A stretch of 64,000 bases of DNA from NCBI GenBank assembly GCA_015143295.1, contig CM026564.1, forward strand, positions 11,086,416 to 11,150,415, in the 5' to 3' direction. Of the stretch, positions 20,627-31,493 are shown in pieces. A program made the translations under genes and the position numbers. The notes under the pieces were generated by a model that was not told where the DNA came from, made no database searches, and saw only the letters and a list, made by a program, of their open reading frames with translations. The stretch comes from Tetracentron sinense (lineage: Eukaryota > Streptophyta > Magnoliopsida > Trochodendrales > Trochodendraceae). Each line of letters starts with the position of its first letter. The first letter of the stretch is position 1.

Positions 20627-22497
20627 TGTCACGACCCAAAATACCCCCTAGGAGTTAAGGATACATTGACTCGTGACCGTCGTATCATACCTCCAGTATA
20701 ATACATAAAGCACACGTGGAGACCTGTTAGAAATACAAACATAACTAGCGGAAGCGATAAAGAATGCACAGCGGAAATAAAATACTAAACATAGCGGAAG
20801 TAAAGTCCTATAACTCATTTCAAGTTTGAACCAACAAAAGTAAATACATATGAGAAACCCAAAAGTGGAGTGGACAAACCCTACACTCACATAACAAAAT
20901 AACATCTGAAAGTTCTAAGTCTGCCGATCAACAAAAGTCAAAGTCTCGACACCTATCTATAGGACCATCATCTTGATAATGATCCATGGAAGGCTCCGGG
21001 TCGAAGTACTCTTCCTCCAACCATGGTTCCGTGCCACATATGTCGAACGGAGCCCGAGCACCTGCGGATGATAGCAAATATCAGTTGAGCGTGGAATACT
21101 CAGCGTATACAAACTAATAACAATAAAGCATTAAGCATAGAGCATACGAATCTTGGAGAATGAAATCCGTAAAAACATGTAAGAGCGTGGAAACCTTGAA
21201 ATAACATGTGAGATGAGGTTCGAAACCAAAACCAAAACTGTAACCGTGTGAGTCGTGCGATAATCATAGCCTTGTGAGTTCTTGTGAGTTCATGGAGTTA
21301 CTTAGAGTCATTATGATCCGTAGAGACATGGAGATACCATAGAGCACAACATAGAGCATATCCTTAGAGATCTTAGAGCGTTACATTTATGATCCGTAGA
21401 GCTTCTGAGACGATCTTAGAGCTTATCATAGAGTTACTTGTGAGCATAGTATGATCCGTAGAGCTTGTGAAATAATCTTAGAGAAATCATAGAGTTACTT
21501 AGAATCGTTCCTTACTAGTCTTTTTGTGAAAAAATCTTTTCGTACGTTGAGAAATCCATGGAAAACATCGATTCATGCAAGACATGTGAGCATATGAACA
21601 TATGAGGGTAATAATCATATTTAAGCATCAAAATCCCTTAGAGGTATTTCACCAAACACTTAGAGTGCACCAAATCGATAACTTACATTCAACATAGTAC
21701 AACATCCTTCCATACCATAACAAATCAAGGTATATGTAGCATAGAGTAAGAAGAATCATATGTAATAACTGGTAGGATTGCAAGATTGGTATTAGAGTGT
21801 ATCTACCTTGGTAAAATGAACGTCTTTGATTCCCACAAGCTGGAACAAGCAAGAACCATGAGTTCTTGGTTGAGAATCACCAAAGAAAATGGAAGAACCT
21901 TGATCTTCCACAAGCTTGATCAACAAGTAGTTCCTCTCCTTCTTCTCCTCTTCAAAATCCTCCAAAATAATGAACAAAGGGTTTGTGAAACCCTAAGGCA
22001 CGAACCCAGCCTTTATATAGGCAAAAGGTGGTGGTTAAAGTCTTAAACACCCTTAATGAAGAAAATTTGCATATAACCGATCGATCGGTGGTTTCAACCG
22101 AGCGATCAGTGGCTTACCGGTCGATCGGTGGTTTCAACCGAGAGATCGGTTCAAAACACCCTCTCTGGAAAATTCCCCCATACAAAATAGTTAACCAATC
22201 GATAGCCTTTGATCGATCGGTAGTTAACCGGTCGATCGGAGGATGGCACCGAGCGATCGGTGGACCCCTGTTTTTCTGCAAAACCCTGTTCCGATTACTT
22301 GAAACTTCTCCAATATCATTCTAACACTCTTTTATGCTTAATACATGCTCCTTAGTGATATCTAGGCCCATTGAAACATGCACGCCATAAATCCAAACTC
22401 GTATATTAACATAAAGCCCATTTGTGCACAAAACCACACTTGAGCACTATTCACACACTATTCATCGCTTAGTGAAATAAAGATTCGGGGCTCTACA
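20627..22497 (-). mobile_element. Solo LTR of the Tekay-like family, TSD TAGTG
   Basis: On the plus strand it reads TGTCACGACCC...CTCTACA, flanked by exact TAGTG copies (20622-20626, 22498-22502). The ends, the palindromes (ACCGATCGATCGGT type, 22076-22260), the TATATAAAGG box near 22012 and the arrays match the LTRs of the chromovirus at 28203-39208, but it is clearly more diverged. It sits inside the hairpin array of the host LTR. Confidence 0.92.
20935..21066 (-). CDS. Conserved LTR micro-ORF copy in solo LTR
   Basis: The minus strand reads AGARAPFDICGTEPWLEEEY, followed by DPEPSMDHYQDDGPIDRCRD. The APFDIC and EPWLEEEY cores match the other LTR families. The longer PEPSMDH...IDRCRD tail is shared only with the chromovirus LTRs. 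The edges are approximate, and there is no ATG at the position used by the MSAG copies. Confidence 0.4.
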
Positions 22498-22502
22498 TAG
22501 TG

Positions 22503-22810
22503 TGTTCTGTTCCACCATAGTCTGGGCACTAGTCAAGTCAAGACAATTTGCTAATGTGTTCCATTCCATTATAGTTCGGGCATTAGTAAAACAAGTACAA
22601 GGATGCTAGTGTGTTCCGTTCCACCATAGTCCGGGCACTAGTCAAGCCAAGACAAGATGCTAATGTGTTCCGTCCCATTATAGTTTGGGCATTAATAACG
22701 AAATACAAGCCGCTAGTATGTTCGTCCATTTCATAGTTCGGGTAGTAGTTAAACAAGACAAGCCACTAGTATGTCTGTCCATTTCATAGTTCGGGTACTA
22801 GCCAAATGAG
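22503..22810 (+). repeat. Hairpin-unit array in 5' LTR
   Basis: About 55-bp units have arms CTAGTG/CACTAG, CTAATG/CATTAG or CTAGTA/TACTAG around a TGTTCCRTTCCAYYATAG...CGGG core. Each unit keeps its arms complementary although the arm sequence changes. The first units lie before 20626. Confidence 0.75.
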
Positions 22811-23114
22811 ATAAGTGAAATAAGGAACTCATGAGACTCACAAGACATAGAAGAAACTCATAAGAACCATAAGATGAACAAGAACTCACAAGACACGCAA
22901 GGTAATTGAATGATGCTTTGGTTCAAGCATGAACATGAAGTATGATTTAGAATATGATGTTCGAGATTTACATTTTTTATTTTGTTTTAGCTTCCGCACT
23001 CTAATTATGTGTCTGTGATGATGAACTATACTATGCAAGGCATATTAATGTTATTACTATTGTTAGCTAGTAGCCTGTACTTGTTGAGTATTCCATACTT
23101 AGCCATACCTATTG

Positions 23115-23183
23115 ATGTCAGCAGGTGCACCTCTTGAGATATGTGTTCCGGTTCCTTGGAGCAAATCGATTCATGGAGGGTAG
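23115..23183 (+). CDS. Short LTR micro-ORF, 22 aa
   Basis: It reads MSAGAPLEICVPVPWSKSIH then GG and a stop. It keeps the MSAG start, P-L-E-I-C and P-W of longer copies but lacks the EEEY tail. The 3' LTR copy at 44776 differs in several codons yet stays open. Confidence 0.35.
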   Translation: MSAGAPLEICVPVPWSKSIHGG

Positions 23184-23508
23184 GAGCTTGCTCGGGATTG
23201 TCATCCCAATGTTAGAGGTCTTCACATGTGGCCCTATGGTGGGGTTGAGAGGCATGTATTTTGGGATTTACTTTTGGGGAGTTTCATGTGAGCTTGAGTT
23301 GGTAACTCAAGTGTTGTGCCTTTGTAGTGATTTTAGTGTTTATTCAGTTGTTTGGTTAGGTAAACACTTAGAAGAACATTTTTATTGAAGAAATTTTCAG
23401 GTTCACTATTTGGCATGCCTTGTATACTCTTTGTAGGATGGTTTTAAGAATAACACACGTTGCCAAAGCATCATAACTCCTAGGTGGAATTTTGGGGCGT
23501 GATAGAAG

Positions 23509-23521
23509 TGGTATCAGAGCC
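23509..23521 (+). promoter_or_regulatory. Primer-binding site, initiator Met tRNA
   Basis: TGGTATCAGAGCC begins 4 bp after the LTR end. It is the standard plant LTR-retrotransposon primer site complementary to the tRNA-iMet 3' end. Confidence 0.93.
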
Positions 23522-24927
23522 TAGGTATTAGGTTCTCTAGGATCATTTTGTAGCACCCCGGATTTTTCTATACTTAATAAATACCATTTTCGTAGCTAAT
23601 TGGCCTTCCTCATAGTGTAATTAATAAATAAGAGAGAAATTGGAAATTCTGAAATGTCAGAAATGTGCGTTTTCGAAAGACGAACTCAACGCAAGTTGAA
23701 TCGTCGAAATCCGACGAGCGAGTCAAAAGATATGGTCAAAACAGTCCAGACATACAGAGCACCGATCGCTCGGTCCAGTCAGCGATCGATCGGTCCATAA
23801 CCGATCGATCGGTAGCTATCGCACGGTCAAAACTTTTGTATGGGGAAATTTTCCAGAGAGTTGATTTTTGACGAGATCTCGGTCAATCAACCGATCACTC
23901 GGTAGGCAACCGATCGATCGGTCTTAAACACCGATCGCTCGGTCTTCGCGTTTTGCAGAAATTTCATTAAGGGCTTTTTCATCTTTTGGGGGTTAAACCC
24001 TTTCTTCTTAAGGCTTGCCTGAGCCTTAGGGATCATTTACAACATTTGAGAGATTTTGAGAGATAGAGAGAGAAGAGAAGGAAGCTCTAACCTAGGGTTT
24101 GGTTTTGGGAAGGAAATCAAGGGGGGGTTTAAGAACCCTAGCTCACCCCAACTCGAGTTGCTTCAAGTTCAAGGCTCAAGCTCATGTGGGGACTCATTCT
24201 CCAAGCTAGGGCAGCGATCCTACGGCGTTTTTGAAAGGGGTTTCTTCCCTAACTCAAGTCCCCTTCAAGCAAAGGCTTCCTCCTTCCAAATAGAGCTTTT
24301 ATTTCAAGGTTTCTTCAAGATCAAGCCTTGATCTAAGGTTAGTACACCCTAATAACTTACCCTAGCAATAAATCTAGGTTTTCCTTATGAAATATGATTC
24401 TTGTTAGTATGTTTTATTCCTTGCAAAATGTGTCATCTATAATAAATATAAACAAGATAAAGAAAGGGTAGGGATGCTTGGATGGAGGTTGGATACGGCG
24501 ATTGGATGCCGAATGTGTGATGTGTGGGTTGTGGATTGGAAAAGGGAGGATGGGCATTGTACAAATAACAAACTTACCATTGTGTGATTGAATGGAAAAT
24601 ATGCATTTAAAAGAATGAGATAAACTACTAAGGAATAATGTATGAAAGTGTTTGACAAAATACCTAAACTATGAATAAATGATCTCAATGAAGAATATAG
24701 AAATGGGTTTTATGCATGCGTTCCTATAAATGATAAATTGATCAAATGTTATGCAAACTACTTAAGTTACCTATGTTCATATCATGAATTGAATTGTAAT
24801 GTCATATCTTGGTTATCCTCATTATCATGATTGTCACTATTGACACGTACACGAGCACGCATGGTAGCATGAACCGAGATTTCAAGAGCATGTGCATATA
24901 ATAACCAACAAGAAAATATTGCATTAT

Positions 24928-25340
24928 CAAGGAGGTTGGTAGCCCAGGGACATTCGGGTACTAGCCTCTGGCTCACAAGATAACCCCTAAATCACCTATT
25001 ATCAAGGAGGTTGGTAGCCCAGGGAGATTCGGGTGCTAGCCTCTGGCTCACAAGAAAACTAAACAAGTAATAAAAATCACCTATTGTCAAGGAGGTTGGT
25101 AGCCCAGGGAGATTCGGGTGCTAGCCTCTGGCTCACAAGAAAACCAAACATTGCATATCAAGGAGGTTGGTAGCCCAGGGACATTCGGGTACTAACCTCT
25201 GGCTCACAAGTGCATTGCATATCAAGGAGGTTGGTAGCCCAGGGACATTCGGGTACTAACCTCTGGCTCACAAGTGCATTGCATATCAAGGAGGTTGGTA
25301 GCCCAAGGACATTCGGGTACTAACCTCTGGCTCACAAGTT
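24928..25340 (+). repeat. Hairpin-unit tandem array, six units
   Basis: The 63-86 bp units share GGAGGTTGGTAGCCC ... GGGTACTAACCTC. The two blocks pair over about 13 bp with one bulged base. Units with GCTAGCC in place of ACTAACC keep pairing through G-U wobble. The cousin LTR at 40810 has four units (42195-42440). Confidence 0.88.
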
Positions 25341-25626
25341 ACCAGATGAAAGTTTACAAGATGATGATCATGCATTCACGCATGCATGCATACATGATTT
25401 CCACGAGGCATACCGAGGCATGACATGGGATTTCAAGCATGAGTTTTATCAGAGTTTTAGCATTCATGCACACACGTTAGTATGATTGCATTTTACCATG
25501 CCTTATGCTATTTTTCTGGTGATGCTATTACTGCTTTGTATGGTATTACTGTTGTGTGCTTTTATTATTGTTATGGTTTGCTAGTAGCGTGTACTCGCTG
25601 AGTATTCCATGCTCAGCCGTACTTTC

Positions 25627-25782
25627 ATGTCGGCAGGTGCACGAGCCCCTCTTGACATATGTGATCAGGGTCCTTAGATAGAGGAGGACTATGGGGAGGA
25701 AGAACCGTATGAGGATCTAGTAGTCGAGCCTCAGGCGGAGGCGAGAGACTTAGACCATTGGCCCCACGGGGGTGACTATTGA
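25627..25782 (+). pseudogene. LTR micro-ORF copy with one in-frame stop
   Basis: It reads MSAGARAPLDICDQGP, then a TAG where Trp is expected in the P-W core (TGG to TAG), then IEEDYGEEEPYEDLVVEP and, after more acidic residues, DLDHWPHGGDY. The frame stays open on both sides of the single stop. It therefore looks like a recently broken version of a 51-residue peptide. The C-terminal LDxWP is shared with the 42729 copy. Confidence 0.45.
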
Positions 25783-26073
25783 GCGAGATAGTGTTGGGTC
25801 TTATGTATTTTGATATTTTGATAGGTGGGCCTGTCCACCTTAGACTTAGACATGTCTTGTATTTATGTTAACTTGGAATACTATTTTAGAAATCTTAGAA
25901 GAAAAGAAAAAGTTAGTTTACGCTTCCGCATTTATGTTTAGCTTCCGCGCTCTGATTATCGTTGTTAGTACTGTATTTTATCTTGTGCATTACAGGATGG
26001 TTTGATAGGTACGTAGTATGACCCCTAAAATATCCCTAAACTCCTAGGGGGTATTTTGGGGCGTTACATATTT

Positions 26074-27340
26074 AGAGTTCGATAACACGAATCAACCATG
26101 GCATTAGGTTCATCTTAGGAGTCGTATTCCAAGTGTAGACTAATCACTTAGTCTTCGTTTATAACAAGCTTAATCCAACCGAAATTATTGTCTATTTTCG
26201 TCAGAAAAATAGAAAATTTCATATACTTACACTCTTATCTGTTGCATTGTTATGTGGTATTATATGCTATGTGTTGTGTGCATACTATATCTTATATGCT
26301 AAGTGAAAACCTATGTCTTATGAATGGATTCCTATTGGACTCATGAGTTGGGGTGATACTCTGGCTAGAGTCTAGCCTAGGTGTTGGTTGGCAAGGGATT
26401 GGTAGGTCCTTTGTCATACATTGTGTTATTAGGTTTCTGTAGGGATTGTCTTTCGAGAGAGACTATAGGATTCTCCTTCGTCTTACAAGTCTAGTAGATT
26501 TAGGGTCGTTGCGGAACCAAGGACATAGGTTTCGATATATATGCTATTATGTGTATCCTGTGAAATTTCATCTATTAAATTATACTTAATGTGTCTTGCA
26601 TCACGAATAAGCACAAGTCGCACATCATGGAATGATGATAAGTCTATATAAGTTCATGCATCCCCATGGCTATGAATAACTGAATATATATGTAATTTTG
26701 GAAAAGCTCATGGATGTTTGATGCACGTTTCTAGATACAAATGCGCATTATCTACAACACATTCTAGACTCAGTCCTTAGTCCAAAAGTTCTAGATACAG
26801 ATGCGTGTTAATTCTGCAGCACGTTCTAGACCCAATACTCAGTCCAAATTATAAATATATTATAAAACTCCAAGGATATTTTTGGGCTCAAAGTACAAAA
26901 CATTATACACATCTCATAAGCATCATACATGGCATGAGAATCATAGATAGCATAAGCATCATACATCTCATAAGTATCATACATAGCATGCGCTTCATAC
27001 ATGGCATAAGCATCATGCACATATCATAAGCATTATACAAATCTCGTATGCCTCATGTAGATCTTAGAAGCATCATACATGTCACGAAGATTCAAAGGAT
27101 TTTTCTTAAATAACTTAAATGTGTAAACTATTTATTAGTCTTAGTCAAAACCGGTGGGAATCTTAACCGAACCTAGCATTGTACGTTAGGAAACATTTCT
27201 TGTATGCTTATATTATTTCATTGTATGCCTCGATGTATTATTATGTACCTATAAACATTAAGTGATTGTTGAAATTGAGGTCAAGATAAGTTGGTTTCCA
27301 AGTTAGGCTCATGCTTTACTATTGCTCTCAGGATTCAATC
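26074..27340 (+). other. Leader of the gag-only element
   Basis: Non-coding. It contains two copies of a TTCTAGATACARATGCGC ... CACGTTCTAGAC unit (about 26730-26845) and an 18-20 bp CATCATACATGGCATAAG repeat (about 26905-27075). The same two features, in the same order, occur at 49550-49930 of the second non-autonomous element. It ends with TTGCTCTCAG|GATT, an acceptor-like site just before the gag ATG. Confidence 0.7.
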
Positions 27341-28202
27341 ATGAGACGTGGAAATCGGGGTCGCCGTCTAGAGGAAATGGAGGTGACGCTCTGGTAGGAG
27401 ATGAGCAACCTGACCTTACATAAGTCTTAGGATCGATAGCTGAGACCTTAGCTATGCTCGCAGCCAGGCAACCTGCCACTCTTCTGCTGCAACACTAGTC
27501 CCTACTACTCCAAATGGAGCACAGGCAGGGATAGAGGCATTTCGTAGGACGAGGCCTCCGGTATTCTATGGTGGCATAGACCCATTGACTGCAGAAGCAT
27601 GGGTTAGGCGGCTGGAGAAGTTGTTCTCTATCTTGATGCCTATGGAGGCAGAGAAAGTTGCATGGGCTGCCTTTCCTTTATGATGGAAAATGAGGCCAAT
27701 CACTGGTGGAAATCCGCAATTAGAACGAAGGACTTGACTCAAGTAGGTCAAGAATGGACTTGGGAAGAGTTTCTAGATGTTTTCTACAAGAAATACTTCC
27801 CGGTAGGAGTTAGAGAGAAGAAAGAACTAGAGTTCATTACCTTGGAACAAGGGAACATGACAGTGGCTGAGTATGAGGCCAAGTTCTCTGAATTGTCGAG
27901 GTTCGGTCCATATCTGATAGCCACGGAGGCAATGAAGGCCAGGAAATTCGAGAGGGGATTATAGGCCTACATCAAGGGCAGGGTCTCCATGTTCAGGCAA
28001 GAGACCTACGCTGAAGTCGTGGATAAGGCCCAATTGGCAGAGTCAAATTCAAGGGAATTCGTCAAAAGAAAGGAGATGGGTGGAGATCCATCCAGTGGTT
28101 CGGCACCACTTAGGAGAGGGCCAGGACTGCCCCGTATGAGACCTCCGAGTCTACATCAATTCAGAGACCTCCTTTTGCACCACAGGTCCCTAGCTCCACT
28201 AC
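27341..28202 (+). pseudogene. Gypsy gag, N-terminal part (gag-only element)
   Basis: ATG at 27341 starts MRRGNRGRR, the same opening as the chromovirus gag. After an early frameshift and stop the reading continues with GIEAFRRTRPPVFYGGIDPL, AEAWVRRLEKLF, NEANHWW, WTWEEFLDVFYKKYFPVGVR and LEQGNMTVAEYEAKFSELSR. This is the Retrotrans_gag domain of the capsid. A stop after FERGL and further breaks follow. The frame is interrupted at 28202 by the chromovirus insertion and resumes at 39214. The capsid would package RNA in virus-like particles in the cytoplasm. This copy is not intact. Confidence 0.88.
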
Positions 28203-30063
28203 TGTCGCGATCCAAAATACCCCCTAGGAGTTAGGGATACCTTGACTCATGACCGCCATATCACACCTCCAGCATCATACATAAGGCACCCGTGGAGACC
28301 TGTCAGAACACAACGTACATCGCAGAAACGAAAACAATACGCAGCGGAAATAAAAATACAAACATAGCGGGAGCAAAAGAGAATATTCCTATAACTTGGC
28401 TCAAGTATGAACCAACAAAATATACAGGTGAAGATCCAAAAAAAGTGGAGTGGACAAGTCCCACACTCACATAACAAAATACTGAATGACTCTATTGACC
28501 AAGTTTGTCGATCAACAGAAATCAAAGTCTCGACATCTATCTATGGGACCATCACCCTGAGGATGATCCATGGAAGGCTCCGGATCATGGTACTCTTCCT
28601 CGACCCAAGGTTCTTCGCCACACAAATCGAATGGAACCCGATCACCTGCCGATGATAACATATATCAGCCGAGCGTGGAATACTCAGCGTATACAAACTA
28701 ATGACAGTAAAGCAATAATCATAGAGTGTACAAGTCATGGAGATTGAAACCCTTAAAACATGTTAAAGCATAGAAATCGTGGAATAGCGTGTAAGAGGAG
28801 GTCCAAAATCAAAACCAAAACTGTAACCGTGTGAGTTCTTGTGAGTTCATGGAGTTACTTAGAGTCATTATGATCCGTAGAGACATAGAGATACCATAGA
28901 GCACATAGAGCATATCCTTAGAGATCTTAGAGCATTTTCATTTATGATCCGTAGAGCTTGTGAGACGATCTTAGAGCTTATCATAGAGTTTCCTTGTGAG
29001 CATAGTATGATCCGTAGAGCTTGTGAACCGATCTTAGAAAAATCATAGAGTTACTTAGAATCATCATTTAAGTCCTTTATTCGAAAACCCTTTTTCGTAC
29101 TTTAAGAAACCCGTGGAGAAACATCGGTTCATGAGAGACATGCGAGCATATGAACTTAATGGGAGAAATCATGATATTTAAGCATAGAATCCCTTAGAGG
29201 TATTTTATCAAACACTTAGAGTGCATCATAATTAGTATCTTTCATCCAAGTATATAAACACATACTTTCTCACCACAATCCAACAAGATAGATATACATA
29301 GATAATATAGATATAGAAGAACCTCATTTACTAACTTAGTAGTATTGCAAGATCGTAGTGGAGTGTATCTGCCTTAGAGAAATCAAGAACTTTGATTCCT
29401 AACAGCTGGAACCAGCAAGAACAGTGGGTTCTTGGTTGAGAATCACCAAAGAAAATGGAAGAACTTGATCTTCCTCAAGCTTGATCAACAACAAGGTTCT
29501 CCTCTTCTTCTCCTCTTCAAAAGCTGAAAAAATAATGCACTGAGGGTTTCTGAAACCCTAAGGCACGAACCCAGCCCTTATATAGGCAAAGGGTGGTGGC
29601 CAATGTCTTAAGCACCCTTAATGGAGAATTTCTGCCTATAACCGATCGATCGGTGGTATAGACTGAGCAATCGGTGGCCTACTGGTCGATCGGTGGTTTC
29701 AGACGAGAGCTGGGTTGAAAACCACCTCTCTGGAAAATTTCCCCATACAAAATTTTTGACCGCGCGATAACTACCGAGCGATCGGTAGTTGACCGATCGA
29801 TCGGAGGATGTCACCGAGCGATCAGTGATCCCCTGTTTTGCTGAAAAACCTAGTTTTCACTACTTGGATCTTCTCCAATCCACTTCTAACATTCTTTCAT
29901 GCTTAATACACACTCCTTAGCGATATATAGACCCATTGAAACATGCACTCCATAATTCCAAACTCGTATATTAATCATAAGACCCCTAAGTGGACAAAAT
30001 CACACTTGGGCACTAATCACACACTGCTCACAAATACGTGAGATGAAAATTTGAGGTTTTACA
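28203..30063 (-). repeat. 3' LTR of the chromovirus, 1861 bp
   Basis: Plus strand TGTCGCGATCC...GGTTTTACA. Inside are the palindrome cluster (29640-29830), a minus-strand TATATAAGG box near 29577, donor-like sequence at about 29370, direct repeats of GATCCGTAGAGCTTGTGA (28870-29030), the stem-loops near 28650-28685 and the micro-ORF. Confidence 0.95.
28512..28655 (-). CDS. Conserved LTR micro-ORF, 47 codons
   Basis: It reads SSAGDRVPFDLCGEEPWVEE, continuing EYHDPEPSMDHPQGDGPID, then RCRDFDFC and a stop. It aligns with the MSAG copies through PFDLC and EPWVEEEY, but the first codon is TCA and not ATG. The partner LTR (37667-37810) has the same frame, differing by R to W at residue 6. It would need an upstream start, or fusion by splicing at GGCAG|GT, to be translated. 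Confidence 0.42.
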   Translation of the reverse strand, partial: SSAGDRVPFDLCGEEPWVEEEYHDPEPSMDHPQGDGPIDRCRDFDFC

Positions 30064-30076
30064 TCCCTCCCCCCTT
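30064..30076 (-). promoter_or_regulatory. Polypurine tract of the chromovirus
   Basis: The minus strand reads AAGGGGGGAGGGA directly before the 3' LTR start TGTAAAAC. An AATTTCAAGGACGAAATT near-palindrome lies just upstream, as also found before the LTRs at 39803 and 51806. Confidence 0.9.
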
Positions 30077-30150
30077 ACAGGAATTTCGTCCTTGAAATTT
30101 GAACGATGTCAAAACATGCAAAAACCAAAATACAAAACCAACAAGGAAAA

Positions 30151-30636
30151 TTACTTGAACAAGTGAGGATACTTTTCCTTCATCTCGGCTTCCCGTTCCC
30201 ATGTAGCTTCTTCGTTGGAATGATGTTGCCACTTCACAAGGACTAAAGGGATAGTCTTGTTCCTCAACACTTGATCTCGACGATCCAAAATCTGAATTGG
30301 TTGCTCAACCAATGTGAGATCCTCTCTAATCTCCACAGGATCAAGAGCAATGACGTGAGATGGATCCAAAATGTATTTCCTAAGCATAGAGACGTGAAAT
30401 ACATTATGGACCGCTGCCATGTGAGGCGGTAGTGCTACCCTATAAGCAACCTCACTAACCCTCATGATGATCTCAAATGGTCCTATGTACCTAGGACTAA
30501 GCTTTCCCTTCCTTCCTAATCTCATGATTCCTCGACTCGGCGAAATCTTCACAAAGACCCGATCTCCAACTCGGAACTCCAAATTTCGGCGGCGAGTATC
30601 CGCATATATCTTTTGCCTATCCTGAGCAGTTTTCAA
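30151..30636 (-). pseudogene. Integrase C-terminus with chromodomain
   Basis: This 161-codon open frame starts MKTAQDRQKIYADTRRR and FRVGDRVFVKISPSRGIMR. It continues GPFEIIMRVSEVAYRVALPP, AVHNVFHVSMLRKY and PSHVIALDPVEIREDLTLVE. It ends in a chromodomain, RRDQVLRNKTIPLVLVKWQH then EEATWEREAEMKEKYPHLF. The aromatic/acidic K-W and E-T-W-E core is well kept. In this clade the chromodomain steers integration to particular chromatin. It is separated from the catalytic core by stops, so it is only part of the broken polyprotein. Confidence 0.92.
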
Positions 30637-30639
30637 TCG

Positions 30640-31493
30640 CTCCCGGATAATCTTGACCCTTTCTGCGGTCTACTCAATCAACTTAGGACTAAGTACCTTT
30701 CTCTCACCAACTTCATCCCAGTATAGCGCAGATCTGCAACTACGACCATACAGAGCTTCGAAAGGTGCCATCTGGATGCTTGCCTGGTAACTGTTGTTGT
30801 AGGCAAACTCAACCAATTGCAATTGTTCCTCCCAACTACCCTAAAAATCTAACAACAAGCTCGGAGCATATCCTCCACCACCTGATTTACCCGTTCAGTC
30901 TGCCCATCAGTTTGAGGATGAAAAGCGATGCTGAATTCTAAACGAGAAACCATAGCATCCTGAAAAGTTTTCCAGAATCTTGAAGTAAACTTAGGATCTT
31001 GATCAGATACGATGTAAACTGGCACACCGTGCAGACGAACCACCTCCTTGACATACAGGGCTACTAACTGATTTGCATTGAAAGTAGTTCGATAAGGAAT
31101 GAAGTGTGTAGACTTAGTCAATCTGTCTACAATCACCCAAATAGCATTGGAGCCCTTCGCCGTTCACGGGAAATCCACGATGAAATCCATCGAGATATTC
31201 TCCCATTTCCATTCCGGAATAGAAAGGGACTGTAAAAGACCTACCGGCCTGTGATGCTTGGCTTTCACCTGCTGGCACACCAGACATCTAGCAACATACT
31301 CGGCGACTTCCCTCTTCATGTTTCACCACCAGTAGTGCCTCTTCAGATTCTGATACATCTTGGTACCTCTCGGATGTACCATGTATTTGGATCGGTGAGC
31401 CTCATCCAAAATCTCACCCCTCAACACTGTGTCGGCTGGAACGCACAACTTGCCTTTGAACGTGATAGCACCATCACCATTCAAGGTGAACTC
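30640..31493 (-). pseudogene. Integrase zinc finger and catalytic core
   Basis: Readable segments in order: LRGEILDEAHRSKYMVHPRG, KRHYWW, CLVCQQVKAKHHRP (HHCC zinc finger), SIPEWKWENISMDFIVDFP (first catalytic Asp in MDFI), VIVDRLTKSTHFIPY, IVSDQDPKFTSRFWKTF (second Asp) and FHPQTDGQTERVNQ. In-frame stops fall at about 31494, 31325, 31165 and 30847. The uninterrupted core piece is 31136-30849. Function would be strand transfer of the cDNA into host DNA. Confidence 0.9.

Larger units (their letters stand above)
18716..23504 (+). repeat. 5' LTR of the gag-only element (interrupted)
   Basis: It starts TGTAGAACCCC and ends GGGGCGTGATA (the final CA is mutated to TA). It contains the GTTGAATCGTCAAAATC block near 19175, CTACGAACGATCGTAG-type palindromes at about 19255-19405, TATA at 19459-19470 (GTATAAATAGGGG), donor-like AAAG|GTTAGTACACCC near 19702, a hairpin array (about 20560-22810, split by the solo LTR at 20627), the stem-loops near 23090 and a short micro-ORF. 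Confidence 0.88.
23549..26068 (+). mobile_element. Solo gypsy LTR, 2.52 kb, in the leader
   Basis: It starts TGTAGCACCCCGG and ends GGGGCGTTACA. The flanks are CATTT (23544-23548) and TATTT (26069-26073), a TSD with one mismatch. It is the same family as 40810-43153. Features are the conserved block at about 23690, ACCGATCGATCGGT palindromes at 23760-23945, TTGTATGGGGAAATTTTCC near 23836, donor-like TAAG|GTTAGTACACCC near 24337, the GAGGTTGG hairpin array, the stem-loops near 25589 and a micro-ORF with one stop. Confidence 0.9.

Noticed and set aside
22028-22324. 98-codon frame with repeated TDRSV/DRSVV residues
   Set aside because: It is the translation of the ACCGATCGATCGGT palindrome cluster of an LTR. 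The same pseudo-peptide appears in several LTRs on both strands.
24928-25340. Possible CRISPR-like array
   Set aside because: The spacing is irregular, the so-called spacers are repeats themselves, and the array is inside a plant LTR.
28292-28655. Plus-strand frames of 60-82 codons duplicated at 37447-37810
   Set aside because: They are antisense shadows of the LTR pair. The meaningful frame there is the minus-strand micro-ORF.
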